Assembly: GCF_023736115.1 (NCBI RefSeq)
Contig: NZ_JAKQZC010000006.1
Coordinates: forward strand, 416,591 to 480,590
Origin: Salinicola avicenniae
GTDB taxonomy: Bacteria > Pseudomonadota > Gammaproteobacteria > Pseudomonadales > Halomonadaceae
DNA length: 64,000 bases
Direction: 5' to 3'
Shown: positions 49,363 through 64,000 of the stretch, in pieces
Numbering within the stretch: the first letter of the stretch is position 1
Layout: each line of letters begins with the position of its first letter
The notes under the pieces: model-generated
What the model was told of the DNA's origin: nothing
Database searches by the model: none
Seen by the model: only the letters and a program-made list of their open reading frames with translations
Program-made: the position numbers and the translations under genes

Positions 49363-50061
49363 TCAGCCCCGGGGATCGCGCAATGCCCCGCGTTCCAGGC
49401 GACGTTGCCAGCTCTCCCAGAGACTCAACCGACTGGACTCGCCGACTTCCCGGCCTTGCCCGTCGAGCTTACTGATCCAGAGATGGCTGCCATTGAAACT
49501 GTAGACCGGCACCAGGTCGTTGCGACTCGCCGCAGGTTCGACGGTCTTGACGATGTTGTCGAGCACGACCGGCGGCGTCGACGGCGTCGGCGCCCAGGTC
49601 ACCACCATGTGGAACTGGTCGTAGGGCACGTATTTGACATAGTGCAGGCGCAGTTGGTCATCGGGCACGCCGAGCTCGCGCAGTGTCAGATACTTGGCCA
49701 TGGCGAAATCCTCGCAGTCACCCGCCCCGACACCCAGGAATTCGAACGGGGTAGCCCAGTAATCCTCGATCCCCCAGACATCGATATCGTCGACGAAGCG
49801 CAACTGGTTGAAGAAATCGTTGACCCCCGCCAGCTGGGTCTCGACGGACCGCCCCTGCAGCCGGTCAATCAGCACCGGCCACTGCTGAATCCGCTGCCAG
49901 CCGGGATCACCGTAGAGCGAGACGACCGTTTGGCGCGACGGCAGCCGCGGCAGCGCCTCGACCGAGGCGACAAAGCCGCCCAGCGCCAGCAGGCCGGCCA
50001 GCGCCAGACTGGACAGCCAGCGCCCCGGCCGGACCCGGCGTCGGCGCAGCAGCGCGTTCAT
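49363..50061 (-). CDS. lapG: LapG-type periplasmic cysteine protease (transglutaminase-like)
   Basis: A 232-residue BTLCP-family protease. An N-terminal membrane/export segment covers about residues 16-30. The Cys-His-Asp triad is Cys116 (GAGDCEDFA), His151 (DQFHMVV) and Asp168 (VLDN). The spacing (35 and 17 residues) is close to that of Pseudomonas LapG. Asp115 and Glu117 flank the Cys, as do the calcium ligands of LapG. It cleaves the N-terminal retention module of the adhesin, releasing it from the surface, unless held by LapD. It lies immediately downstream of lapD. Confidence 0.92.
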   Translation of the reverse strand: MNALLRRRRVRPGRWLSSLALAGLLALGGFVASVEALPRLPSRQTVVSLYGDPGWQRIQQWPVLIDRLQGRSVETQLAGVNDFFNQLRFVDDIDVWGIEDYWATPFEFLGVGAGDCEDFAMAKYLTLRELGVPDDQLRLHYVKYVPYDQFHMVVTWAPTPSTPPVVLDNIVKTVEPAASRNDLVPVYSFNGSHLWISKLDGQGREVGESSRLSLWESWQRRLERGALRDPRG

Positions 50062-50097
50062 GATGGCCAGTCGCGGCGGCCCGGTATCACGCGCCGA

Positions 50098-52011
50098 TCA
50101 CGACAGTGATGCGATCGGCGCCAGATAGCCCTGATAGCCATCGGCACCGACCTCCTCGACACGCTGACGCTGTTCATCCGACTCGACGCGCGTGACGATG
50201 ACCTTCGCCTCGACCTGATGGGCCGCCATGCACAGGCTACGCAGAAATTCGCGATCCACGTCCTCGCGCACGAAGAAGCCCTGGTCGATCTTGACATAGT
50301 CCGGGCGCAGGCGGGCCAGATAGCCCATGGCCGCCAGCTGGCGTGCAAAACGGTCGATGCCGCCGCGCGCGCCGATGCGGTGCGCCAGGCGGAAAAGCTG
50401 CTGCACCGCGTCGAGATGTTCCAGGGCGACCTCTTCGCTGACCTCCAGATCGAGCCGGGCCGCCAGCCGCGGATGGGTCTCGAGCCACCGTATCAACGCC
50501 TGCAGCGCCATCGGCGTCGCCAGAGAGTCGGCGGTCAGGTTGATCGCCAGGCGACCCGCATACGACCCGGCCTGCTTCTCGAGCTGCGCCAGCACTGTCA
50601 GATCGAGACGGGCCCCGAGGTGGAAATGATTGACGACAGGCAGGAACAGATAAGCCAGATGGCGCGTTTCCCCCTCGTTGAGACGCACGTAGACCTCCCG
50701 ATGGAGCTCATCGCCACCGGCCAGCAGCACCGGTTGCGCCACTAGTGTGACGTCCTCGGCCTCGAGCGCCCGATCGATCACCAGTCGCCACTCCTGGCGG
50801 CCACGCGCGGCCGTGTCGTCTTCCGCGCTGACCGTCACCCAGCGCTGGTTGCGCTCGATCGCCTCACGCAAGGCGCTATCCGCGCGGGCCAACGCGCCCT
50901 CGCGCGTCATGCCACGCTCGCGCAGCACGATGCCCGCTCGCGTGTGGCGGGCGCGATTCTCGGCGAGCGGGTTGGCATCGACGATATCATCGAGACGATC
51001 CAGCGTATCGCCCAGCCAGCCATCACGCACGGCGTCATCGCAGTCCGGCAGGATCATCGCGAACTCCTCGGCGGAGAGCCGCGCCGCCAGCACCGGATGC
51101 CCCTCGAGTGCCATGTGAGTCAGGCAGGTACCGATGTTGCGGATGGCGTGGTCACGCGCCTCGAAGCCATCGCGACGATAGAGTTCCTGCAGGTGATCGA
51201 TGCGCAGGATGACCAGGGCACCACCCACCGGCGCCGCCAGCCACTCGTCGAGTACGCGCGCCAGGTAAGCACGATTGCCCAGCAGCGACACCGCATCCTG
51301 CTCGGTCAGCCGCTGCAGACGCACGACCTGCTCGGCCTGCTGGTCGAACTGCTGATTGAGTCGCTCGCCAAGCCGATTGACCGATTCGGTGATGCCGCGT
51401 AGCTCGCGCACGTGACTCGCCGGCAGCGGCGCGTCGAAGCCGTCGATCTGCATGTCGCTGATTCGCCGTGCCAGCCGATTGAGCGGCCCCAGCAGCAGCT
51501 TGATGCCGACAATGCAGAGCACGAAGACCACCAGCATACCGATGACCAGCCACAACAGTAGCTGCAGCGCCAGCGACCAGAGCTGGTCGTAGGCGTAGGC
51601 GCTTTCCGACTCCACGCGGACGCTGCCGAGTGCCGACCAGCCACCGCTGATCTCACGCTCCCCGCTGGCGCTCGGCAGGTCGATCGCATGCTGGAACCAC
51701 GCCGGGGTATCGCTGCCGCGCTCGGTACTGACGACCAGCGGCGTGTCGCGTCCCACCGCCTCGAGCTCGATCCGACGCACGACGCCCCCGTCAGCGACGG
51801 CGCGCATCAGGGTCTCGGCGCTGGTCCAGTCGCCGATCTCGACGAAAGGCACCAGGGACAGGCTCAGCGCCTGGGCGAGATTGTCGACGTCGGCACGCTG
51901 TCGATCCGCCAGCGAGGCACGTGTCTGATGGACCTCGATGGCGAAGATACCGATCGAAAAGAGCAGCAACAGTCCCACCATGATGGCGACGGAGCGGCGA
52001 AACAGACTCAT
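50098..52011 (-). CDS. lapD: LapD-type c-di-GMP receptor with degenerate GGDEF and EAL domains
   Basis: A 637-residue inner-membrane protein. TM1 is at about 10-27, followed by a periplasmic LapD/MoxY-type domain (about 28-147), TM2 (about 148-172), a HAMP domain, a GGDEF domain (about 230-385) and an EAL domain (about 395-637). The GGDEF site is SAEEF and the EAL signature reads EVYVRL. The metal-binding DD of active EAL enzymes is ID (GGIDRFAR). It is thus a receptor rather than an enzyme. When c-di-GMP binds, LapD sequesters LapG and keeps the adhesin on the surface. It starts 15 bp after lapE. Confidence 0.92.
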   Translation of the reverse strand: MSLFRRSVAIMVGLLLLFSIGIFAIEVHQTRASLADRQRADVDNLAQALSLSLVPFVEIGDWTSAETLMRAVADGGVVRRIELEAVGRDTPLVVSTERGSDTPAWFQHAIDLPSASGEREISGGWSALGSVRVESESAYAYDQLWSLALQLLLWLVIGMLVVFVLCIVGIKLLLGPLNRLARRISDMQIDGFDAPLPASHVRELRGITESVNRLGERLNQQFDQQAEQVVRLQRLTEQDAVSLLGNRAYLARVLDEWLAAPVGGALVILRIDHLQELYRRDGFEARDHAIRNIGTCLTHMALEGHPVLAARLSAEEFAMILPDCDDAVRDGWLGDTLDRLDDIVDANPLAENRARHTRAGIVLRERGMTREGALARADSALREAIERNQRWVTVSAEDDTAARGRQEWRLVIDRALEAEDVTLVAQPVLLAGGDELHREVYVRLNEGETRHLAYLFLPVVNHFHLGARLDLTVLAQLEKQAGSYAGRLAINLTADSLATPMALQALIRWLETHPRLAARLDLEVSEEVALEHLDAVQQLFRLAHRIGARGGIDRFARQLAAMGYLARLRPDYVKIDQGFFVREDVDREFLRSLCMAAHQVEAKVIVTRVESDEQRQRVEEVGADGYQGYLAPIASLS

Positions 52012-52026
52012 GGGCGTGGCCTCCGG

Positions 52027-53382
52027 TCAGCCTTGGGGCGTGGCGTGGTCGCGAATTGGCGGCGGATAGCGGTCGCCCGCCTCACCGATCATGTCGACGT
52101 CGACCTGCAGGTTGTCGAGGAGCTGCCCGGTGGCGGACAACAACCGGTAATTGGCTCGGCGCAACGCGAATTCCGCCTCGACCTGCGCCTGCTGGGCATT
52201 GAACAGCTCGGTTTCGCTGTCCAGCATATCGAGTAGCGTGCGGCGGCCGATGTCGAACTGCTTGCGGTAGTTGACCCGGGTCTGCTGACTGGCATCGACG
52301 TGCCGCTGCAGGTACGGCAGCTGGCTGGTGACATAGTCGCGCGCGTTCCAGGCCAGACGCAGCTCGTCTCGAATCTCGCGCAGCGAGCGGTCGCTGTCGT
52401 AGCGCACGGCACGCAGTGCATCTTCTCGCGAGCGCAACTCGGCCGTATCGATACCGCCGCGATAGAGATTCCAGGACATCACCAGGTCGGCATTCCAGTC
52501 ATCGGAATCGTTGCCTTCGTAGTCGTAATCGCGACTGGCCTGCCGGCTCGCCTCAGCGTGAAAGCTAGGCAAGAAATCGCCGCGCTCGGCAGCGACCTCG
52601 TACTGTGCGGCGGCAATCGAGCGTGACGCGGCGATAACCAGCGGGTTGTCGGCCGTGGCCATGGCCATGGCAGCATCGAACTCGTTCGGCACGCTGTCCA
52701 TGTCGGCCTGGTCGGGCAGCGACAGGTCACGCGGGCGCTCGCCAACGTAGCGAACGAACGAGGAAACCGCATCATCCAGGTTGTTGCGCGCCGAGATCAG
52801 ACTGGATTGCGCCTGTGCCAGGCGCCCTTCCACCTGGCTGGTGTCGGTGGTCGTGCCGGCGCCCAGCTCTTCGCGGCGCCGGATGTCCGCAGCAATCCGC
52901 TGGTGCGTGTCGACGTTGCGCTGGGCGAGATCCACCAAACGCTGAGAGCGCAGGACATCGAGATAGCTGTTGATCGTTGCCAACCCGATCTGGTTTGCCG
53001 CCGCGGCTATCTGCCAGCGCTGATAGTCGCTCTCCGCATCGGCCTGGCGAATGCGCTCGAGCGTGGTATTACCGTCCCAGATCAGCTGCGAGATCGTCAC
53101 GTAAGCCCGACGATAGTCATGCGGGTCGCTGGACTGCGAGACGCCGTCGATTTCGCTCTCGTTTTCGCCGTAACCGACGCGCGCCTCGAGATCCACCGAG
53201 GGGCGGTAGGCGCCACGCTGCGCGTCGGCGTCGTCCAGCGACTGCCGATAGCGCGCCAGCTCGGTCCGCGTCGCGGGATAGGACATCACCGCTTGCGTCA
53301 CCGCCTCGGTCAACGTCTGCGCCTGCGCGCTACCGGCCAGCATGGCGACACCGGCCGACAGGACCCATCGTTTCATCATCAC
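52027..53382 (-). CDS. lapE: LapE-type TolC-family outer membrane channel
   Basis: A 451-residue outer-membrane factor with a Sec signal (about 1-22, ending SAQAQ). It has two helical-hairpin halves: for example RRREELGAGTTTDTSQVEGRL in the first half and FDIGRRTLLDMLDSETELFNAQ in the second, the classical TolC equatorial patterns. Together with the LapB ATPase and LapC fusion protein it makes the type I export channel for the giant adhesin. It lies in the middle of the same operon, 107 bp after lapC. Confidence 0.92.
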   Translation of the reverse strand: MMMKRWVLSAGVAMLAGSAQAQTLTEAVTQAVMSYPATRTELARYRQSLDDADAQRGAYRPSVDLEARVGYGENESEIDGVSQSSDPHDYRRAYVTISQLIWDGNTTLERIRQADAESDYQRWQIAAAANQIGLATINSYLDVLRSQRLVDLAQRNVDTHQRIAADIRRREELGAGTTTDTSQVEGRLAQAQSSLISARNNLDDAVSSFVRYVGERPRDLSLPDQADMDSVPNEFDAAMAMATADNPLVIAASRSIAAAQYEVAAERGDFLPSFHAEASRQASRDYDYEGNDSDDWNADLVMSWNLYRGGIDTAELRSREDALRAVRYDSDRSLREIRDELRLAWNARDYVTSQLPYLQRHVDASQQTRVNYRKQFDIGRRTLLDMLDSETELFNAQQAQVEAEFALRRANYRLLSATGQLLDNLQVDVDMIGEAGDRYPPPIRDHATPQG

Positions 53383-53489
53383 GCTACTCGTACCCCTTGA
53401 ATGCTATCCACCGCTGATTGTCGTGCACCCCTCACGCCAGGCCCCGCTGCCACCGGGACCCTCACCACCGTGCCCCTCGCCACCGTCGA

Positions 53490-54905
53490 TTAGCGCTCAC
53501 GCAACGCTCCCTGCTTGGCGCGCAGAATCGGCTTGAGCAGATATTGCAGAATGGTCTGCTCGCCGGTGATCACGTCGACCGTCGCCTGCATCCCGGGAAT
53601 GATCGCCAGATCATCGACGTCCTCCCCCAGATGGTTGCTATCGGTGCGCACCGTCACTTCGTAGTAGGTATTGCCTTTTTCATCCTCTTCGGTGTCCGGG
53701 CTGATTCGCATCACCTCGCCCTTGAGGCCGCCATAGATAGTGAAATCGTAAGCCGAGAGTTTGACCGTTGCCGGTTGGCCAACATGAATAAAGCCAACAT
53801 CGCGCGGCGCGATTCGCGCCTCGACCAGCAGCTTGTCCTCGATCGGCACGATCTCCATCAGGCTGGCACCCGGATCGATGACGCCACCGATGGTGTTAAC
53901 GTTGATCGACTGGACGCTGCCGCGAACCGGCGAGGTCACCAGAGTGCGGTCAACGCGGTCCTGCAGACTGACGCGCCCTTGTTGAAGGCTATCAAGCCGG
54001 TTGCGCGCCTCGGTCAGCGCGTCGGCGCTGCGCGAGCGGAACTGGGCGGCGACATCACGATGACGGCTGACGGCCTCCTGAAGCTCCGCCTGCTTGGCGG
54101 GAATCGAGAGCTGTGCGGATTCGAGCTCGCCCCGCTGGTCGTTGACCTGGCGCTGCAGATCGAGCAGATCGACCTGCGAGACGATCCCCTCGCGCACGAG
54201 CGGTGCGGTGATCCCCAACTGCTGGCGCGACAGCTGATAGCTGCGCGAAAGAGAATCCACGCGCGCCCGCAGCTCCTGCAGTTCCTGCTGACGCTGCTGA
54301 ATCTGTGCCGCTGCTTGATCGAGCTGGGAGCGTAGACCATTGATCCGCTCACGATAGGCGCTCACCGCGGCGCCATGGATATCCTGATTGGCGGCGCGGA
54401 ACTCATCGCTGAGCGGTATCGGCTGCGTCGAGACGCTCACCTGATCTCGCCAGCCTTCTGCCTCCGGATTGACCGCAACGGAGGCCAGTTCCGCCTGATA
54501 CTGCGCGACCGACGCCTGCAGCCCGGCCAGGGTCGAGTTGCGCTCGGCCAGGTCGGAGGTCGCACGGGTCGGATCGATCCGCACCAGCGGCTGACCGGCT
54601 TCGACCACATCCCCCTCGTCGACGTAGATCTCGCGCACGATCCCGCCTTCCAGATTCTGGATCGTCTGCAGCCGCGACGAGGGCACAACCTGCCCGGTAC
54701 CGCGCGTGACGACCTCGATCTGCGACAATCCCGCCCAGACGAGAAAGGCCACGAAGGCGGCCAGCACCACCCAGATGATGACGCGCGAGCGCCAGGGGGT
54801 GGCGAGCAGCGTGGCTGCGCTGGCGTCGTCCGCCAGCTCCAGCTCGCGCGACGTCGGCCGCGGCCACTTGACGATGTTTCCCGGCAGGTTATCCGCGTTG
54901 GCCAT
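53490..54905 (-). CDS. lapC: LapC-type HlyD-family membrane fusion protein
   Basis: A 471-residue type I secretion adaptor. One N-terminal membrane helix (about 51-70, VIIWVVLAAFVAFLVWAG) is followed by a biotinyl-lipoyl-like half (RGTGQVVPSSRLQTIQNLEG and IYVDEGDVVEAGQPLVRIDP). Long coiled coils (about 120-310) come next, and then the HlyD C-terminal beta-barrel (VEARIAPRDVGFIHVGQPA). The ATG at 54905 overlaps the lapB stop by 17 bp. It links LapB in the inner membrane with LapE in the outer membrane. Confidence 0.93.
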   Translation of the reverse strand: MANADNLPGNIVKWPRPTSRELELADDASAATLLATPWRSRVIIWVVLAAFVAFLVWAGLSQIEVVTRGTGQVVPSSRLQTIQNLEGGIVREIYVDEGDVVEAGQPLVRIDPTRATSDLAERNSTLAGLQASVAQYQAELASVAVNPEAEGWRDQVSVSTQPIPLSDEFRAANQDIHGAAVSAYRERINGLRSQLDQAAAQIQQRQQELQELRARVDSLSRSYQLSRQQLGITAPLVREGIVSQVDLLDLQRQVNDQRGELESAQLSIPAKQAELQEAVSRHRDVAAQFRSRSADALTEARNRLDSLQQGRVSLQDRVDRTLVTSPVRGSVQSINVNTIGGVIDPGASLMEIVPIEDKLLVEARIAPRDVGFIHVGQPATVKLSAYDFTIYGGLKGEVMRISPDTEEDEKGNTYYEVTVRTDSNHLGEDVDDLAIIPGMQATVDVITGEQTILQYLLKPILRAKQGALRER

Positions 54906-57096
54906 GGCGCACCTCCTGCTGGCTACCCGCGGTGGTCTCGCTTGGCGCCTGGACTCGTCCCTCATTGAGCGCCTTGAGCACGCTCTGCTTGGGGCCATCG
55001 GCGATCAATCGACCGCCGTCGAGGACGATGATGCGATCGACCACCTCGAGCATGGAGCTCTTGTGCGTGACCAACACCAACGTTTGGCTACGAGGCAGGT
55101 CGCGCAGGGTCCGTCGCAGCATCGCTTCCGCGCGGTTATCCATGTGTGAGCCAGGTTCGTCGAGCAGCAGCAGTGCCGGTTGCGGCAGTATCGCCCGTGC
55201 CAGCAATACGGCCTGGCGCTGACCGCTGGAGAGCAGCCGCCCGCCCTCGCCCACCTGACGATCGAGCCCATCGGGGTCGCGTCGTGTAAACTCGCTGACG
55301 CCGGCAATCTCGGCTGCCCGCTGCACCGCATCGTCGCTGGCGTAGGGCTGACCGAGCATGATGTTGTCGCGGATCGAACCGAAGAAGAGCGCGCTATCCT
55401 GGCCGGCGAAGCCAATATGGCGGCGCACGTCGGCGGGGTGAATCTGGTTGATATCGAGACCGTCCACGCGCACGCTGCCATCGCTTGCGCGATAGAGACC
55501 GCTCATCAGACGCTCGACCGTGCTCTTGCCGGCGCCCATGCGCCCGATAATCGCCACTCGTTCGCCGGGCTCGATGGTGAAGGAGATGTCGGTCAGCACC
55601 GCCGGCGACTGCTCCCCGTAGCGGAAACCGACGTGGTCGAACTCGAGTCGCATGTTGAGCTTGTCGCGATGCACGTAGTTCTTCTCTTCGTCGACCTCAT
55701 CCGGCAGATGCATGATCTGCTCGATCGCGGCCATGGCACTGCGCGTCTGCCCTAGCCGTGTAATCAGCAGTGCCATCTGCGCCAGTGGCTGCAGCGCGCG
55801 GCCGGTCAGCATCACGGCGGCGATCAGCCCCCCCATCGACAGTTCGGCATTGCCGATCAGGTAGACCCCGAGCACCACCAGCGCAACCGTCGACAGCTGG
55901 TTGACCGACATGGTCAACGAGGAGACCGATGTCGACAGATTGCGACTCTTCACGCCCCACTTGGCGATCTCGCCCACGGCCCGCTCGTAGCGTCGCTGGG
56001 TCTCGCCCTGGGCGTTGGCAAGCTTGATGCTCTCGAGCCCGGCAACACTCTCCACCAAGCGGGCGTGCTTTTCTGTCGCCAGTCGCGAGCCGAGTTCGAT
56101 CGAGCGTTTCAACGGCCACTGGATGGCGATGCTGTAGGCGATCAGGATCAGCAGCGCGACCAGCGGCACCCAGACCAGCGCGCCGCCCACGATCCAGATC
56201 ACCCCAAGGAACAGAATCGCGAAGGGCAGATCCACCAGCGTGGTCATGGTCATCGAGGTGAAGAAGTCACGAACCGAATCGAACTCCTGCAGGTGCTTGA
56301 CGAAGGCCCCCACGGAAGCCGGCCGTGCCTCCATCCGCAGATTCATCACCTTGCGGAAGATCTTCGACGACAGCAGCACTTCGGATTTCTTGCCCGCGGT
56401 ATCCAGGAACCAGGAGCGGATCTGGCGCATCAGCAGATCGAAGCCGACCACGATCGCCATGCCGATCGCCAGCACCCAGAGCGTATCGAAGGCGAGGTTC
56501 GGCACGACCTTGTCGTAGACATTCATGGTGAACAGCGGGGCCGCCAGCGCAAACAGATTGATCAGCAGCGAGGCAATCAGGACATCGCGATAGATCGGCG
56601 TCGACAGTTTCAGGGTCGACCAGAACCAGTGCCCTTCCGCCAGCTTGACCGTTTCCGGCGCCCGCGCGTCGAAGCGGTGTTCGCGCCGCACGTAGAGAAC
56701 CTGGCCGGTCGCCTGTGCCGTCAATGATTCCATGTCGACAACCTGGGTGCCCTCCGCCTCCGGCACATAGACCGTCGCCTGCTGGCGCTCGGCATCGCGC
56801 TCGAGCATGACCACGGCGCGACGCCCCTGCAGAATCACGATGCAGGGCAGCAGAATATCCGCGACGCGATCCGGGCGCTGGCTAACCAGCTTGGCCGACA
56901 GCCCCGCGCGCTGGGCGGCCCGCGGCACCAACGACAGCGTCAGCCTGCCCTCGTCGAGCGGTAGGCCATCGCTGATCACGTTGGCCGACCGCGGAACGCC
57001 GTGATGGCGAGAGAGAAAGACCAGCGCACCCAGCAGCGGATCGATCTCCTTCTCGCCGACCGGATCCGGCCGTAGCGGTGTCGGTTCGTCAACCAA
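54889..57096 (-). CDS. lapB: LapB-type type I secretion ABC transporter (permease-ATPase)
   Basis: A 735-residue exporter. The N-terminal 150 residues are a C39-like domain that lacks the catalytic Cys (no QxxxxxC motif), as in RTX-protein exporters. Six membrane helices (about 170-450) follow, and then an ATPase domain: Walker A GRMGAGKST near 517, signature LSSGQRQAVLLARA, Walker B ALLLLDEPGSHMDN. It pumps the adhesin out in one step together with LapC and LapE. It starts 32 bp after the adhesin stop, so the adhesin gene comes first in the operon. Confidence 0.94.
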   Translation of the reverse strand: MVDEPTPLRPDPVGEKEIDPLLGALVFLSRHHGVPRSANVISDGLPLDEGRLTLSLVPRAAQRAGLSAKLVSQRPDRVADILLPCIVILQGRRAVVMLERDAERQQATVYVPEAEGTQVVDMESLTAQATGQVLYVRREHRFDARAPETVKLAEGHWFWSTLKLSTPIYRDVLIASLLINLFALAAPLFTMNVYDKVVPNLAFDTLWVLAIGMAIVVGFDLLMRQIRSWFLDTAGKKSEVLLSSKIFRKVMNLRMEARPASVGAFVKHLQEFDSVRDFFTSMTMTTLVDLPFAILFLGVIWIVGGALVWVPLVALLILIAYSIAIQWPLKRSIELGSRLATEKHARLVESVAGLESIKLANAQGETQRRYERAVGEIAKWGVKSRNLSTSVSSLTMSVNQLSTVALVVLGVYLIGNAELSMGGLIAAVMLTGRALQPLAQMALLITRLGQTRSAMAAIEQIMHLPDEVDEEKNYVHRDKLNMRLEFDHVGFRYGEQSPAVLTDISFTIEPGERVAIIGRMGAGKSTVERLMSGLYRASDGSVRVDGLDINQIHPADVRRHIGFAGQDSALFFGSIRDNIMLGQPYASDDAVQRAAEIAGVSEFTRRDPDGLDRQVGEGGRLLSSGQRQAVLLARAILPQPALLLLDEPGSHMDNRAEAMLRRTLRDLPRSQTLVLVTHKSSMLEVVDRIIVLDGGRLIADGPKQSVLKALNEGRVQAPSETTAGSQQEVRHGQRG

Positions 57097-57128
57097 ACCT
57101 ACTTACTCCTCTCTGTCGACGGCGCTTA

Positions 57129-64000
<6,872 letters not shown>

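Noticed and set aside
48613..50109. A 498-codon open frame opposite lapG and the EF-hand gene
   Set aside because: It is a GC-driven shadow frame, highly Arg/Gln/His-rich and without domain signatures; genuine genes occupy the other strand.

Overview
The window is GC-rich gammaproteobacterial chromosome, most likely from the Halomonadaceae (Halomonas, Salinicola, Chromohalobacter or relatives). This placement is an inference from gene content: a conserved ftsB-ispD-ispF-truD-surE-pcm-nlpD-rpoS block, a complete Lap-type adhesin system, a Pseudomonas-like short LOV photoreceptor, EttA, TesA/YbbA and a TPP-riboswitch thiC. I saw no transposase, integrase, tRNA, rRNA or CRISPR array.

Layout. 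1-11.7 kb holds housekeeping and envelope genes: the YbbP/YbbA ABC exporter divergent from tesA, zntB, an Rdx-family redox protein, an MFS carrier, a short LOV protein, a small acidic protein, ettA, a UPF0391 protein, an LpxL-type acyltransferase, alanine racemase and a TolC-family channel. 12-19.4 kb (minus strand) is the ftsB-to-rpoS block, with a DUF368 membrane protein inserted between pcm and nlpD. 19.6-25.0 kb has a NIF3/YqfO-like protein, two Nudix hydrolases, a 2OG-Fe(II) oxygenase and two divergent MFS transporters.

25.2-32.2 kb is a complete six-gene ebo cluster (eboD-E-C, an inverted eboF, then eboA-B). Clusters of this kind are linked in other bacteria to export or maturation of an aromatic or prenylated metabolite. 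32.3-38.8 kb has a small membrane protein, a second LpxL-like acyltransferase, a pirin, two LysR regulators, a VOC-fold protein and a YnfM-like exporter divergent from its LysR gene.

38.8-47.3 kb looks like a thiamin-pyrimidine module. It contains thiC under a TPP riboswitch. It also contains an ABC uptake operon (NMT1/THI5-like binding protein, ATPase and a fused double permease) bracketed by two paralogs of 5-formyl-THF cyclo-ligase. A divergent RpiR/SIS regulator faces two 14-bp operator-like sites spaced exactly 30 bp apart.

47.4-64 kb ends with CsbD, PpiC, a glutaredoxin-like protein and an EF-hand lipoprotein, then a Lap operon in the order giant adhesin, lapB, lapC, lapE, lapD, lapG. 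The adhesin runs off the right edge. It carries 306-bp Ig-like repeats, one of which contains a pure (GCCGTT)15 microsatellite encoding a Gly-Asn tract. It also has VCBS repeats, a PA14-like module, a putative beta-propeller and a C-terminal RTX/type I secretion signal.

The most notable systems are the hexanucleotide-expanded Lap adhesin with all its control genes in one operon, the COG0212-paralog/ABC/RpiR thiamin-related cluster, and the ebo cluster.
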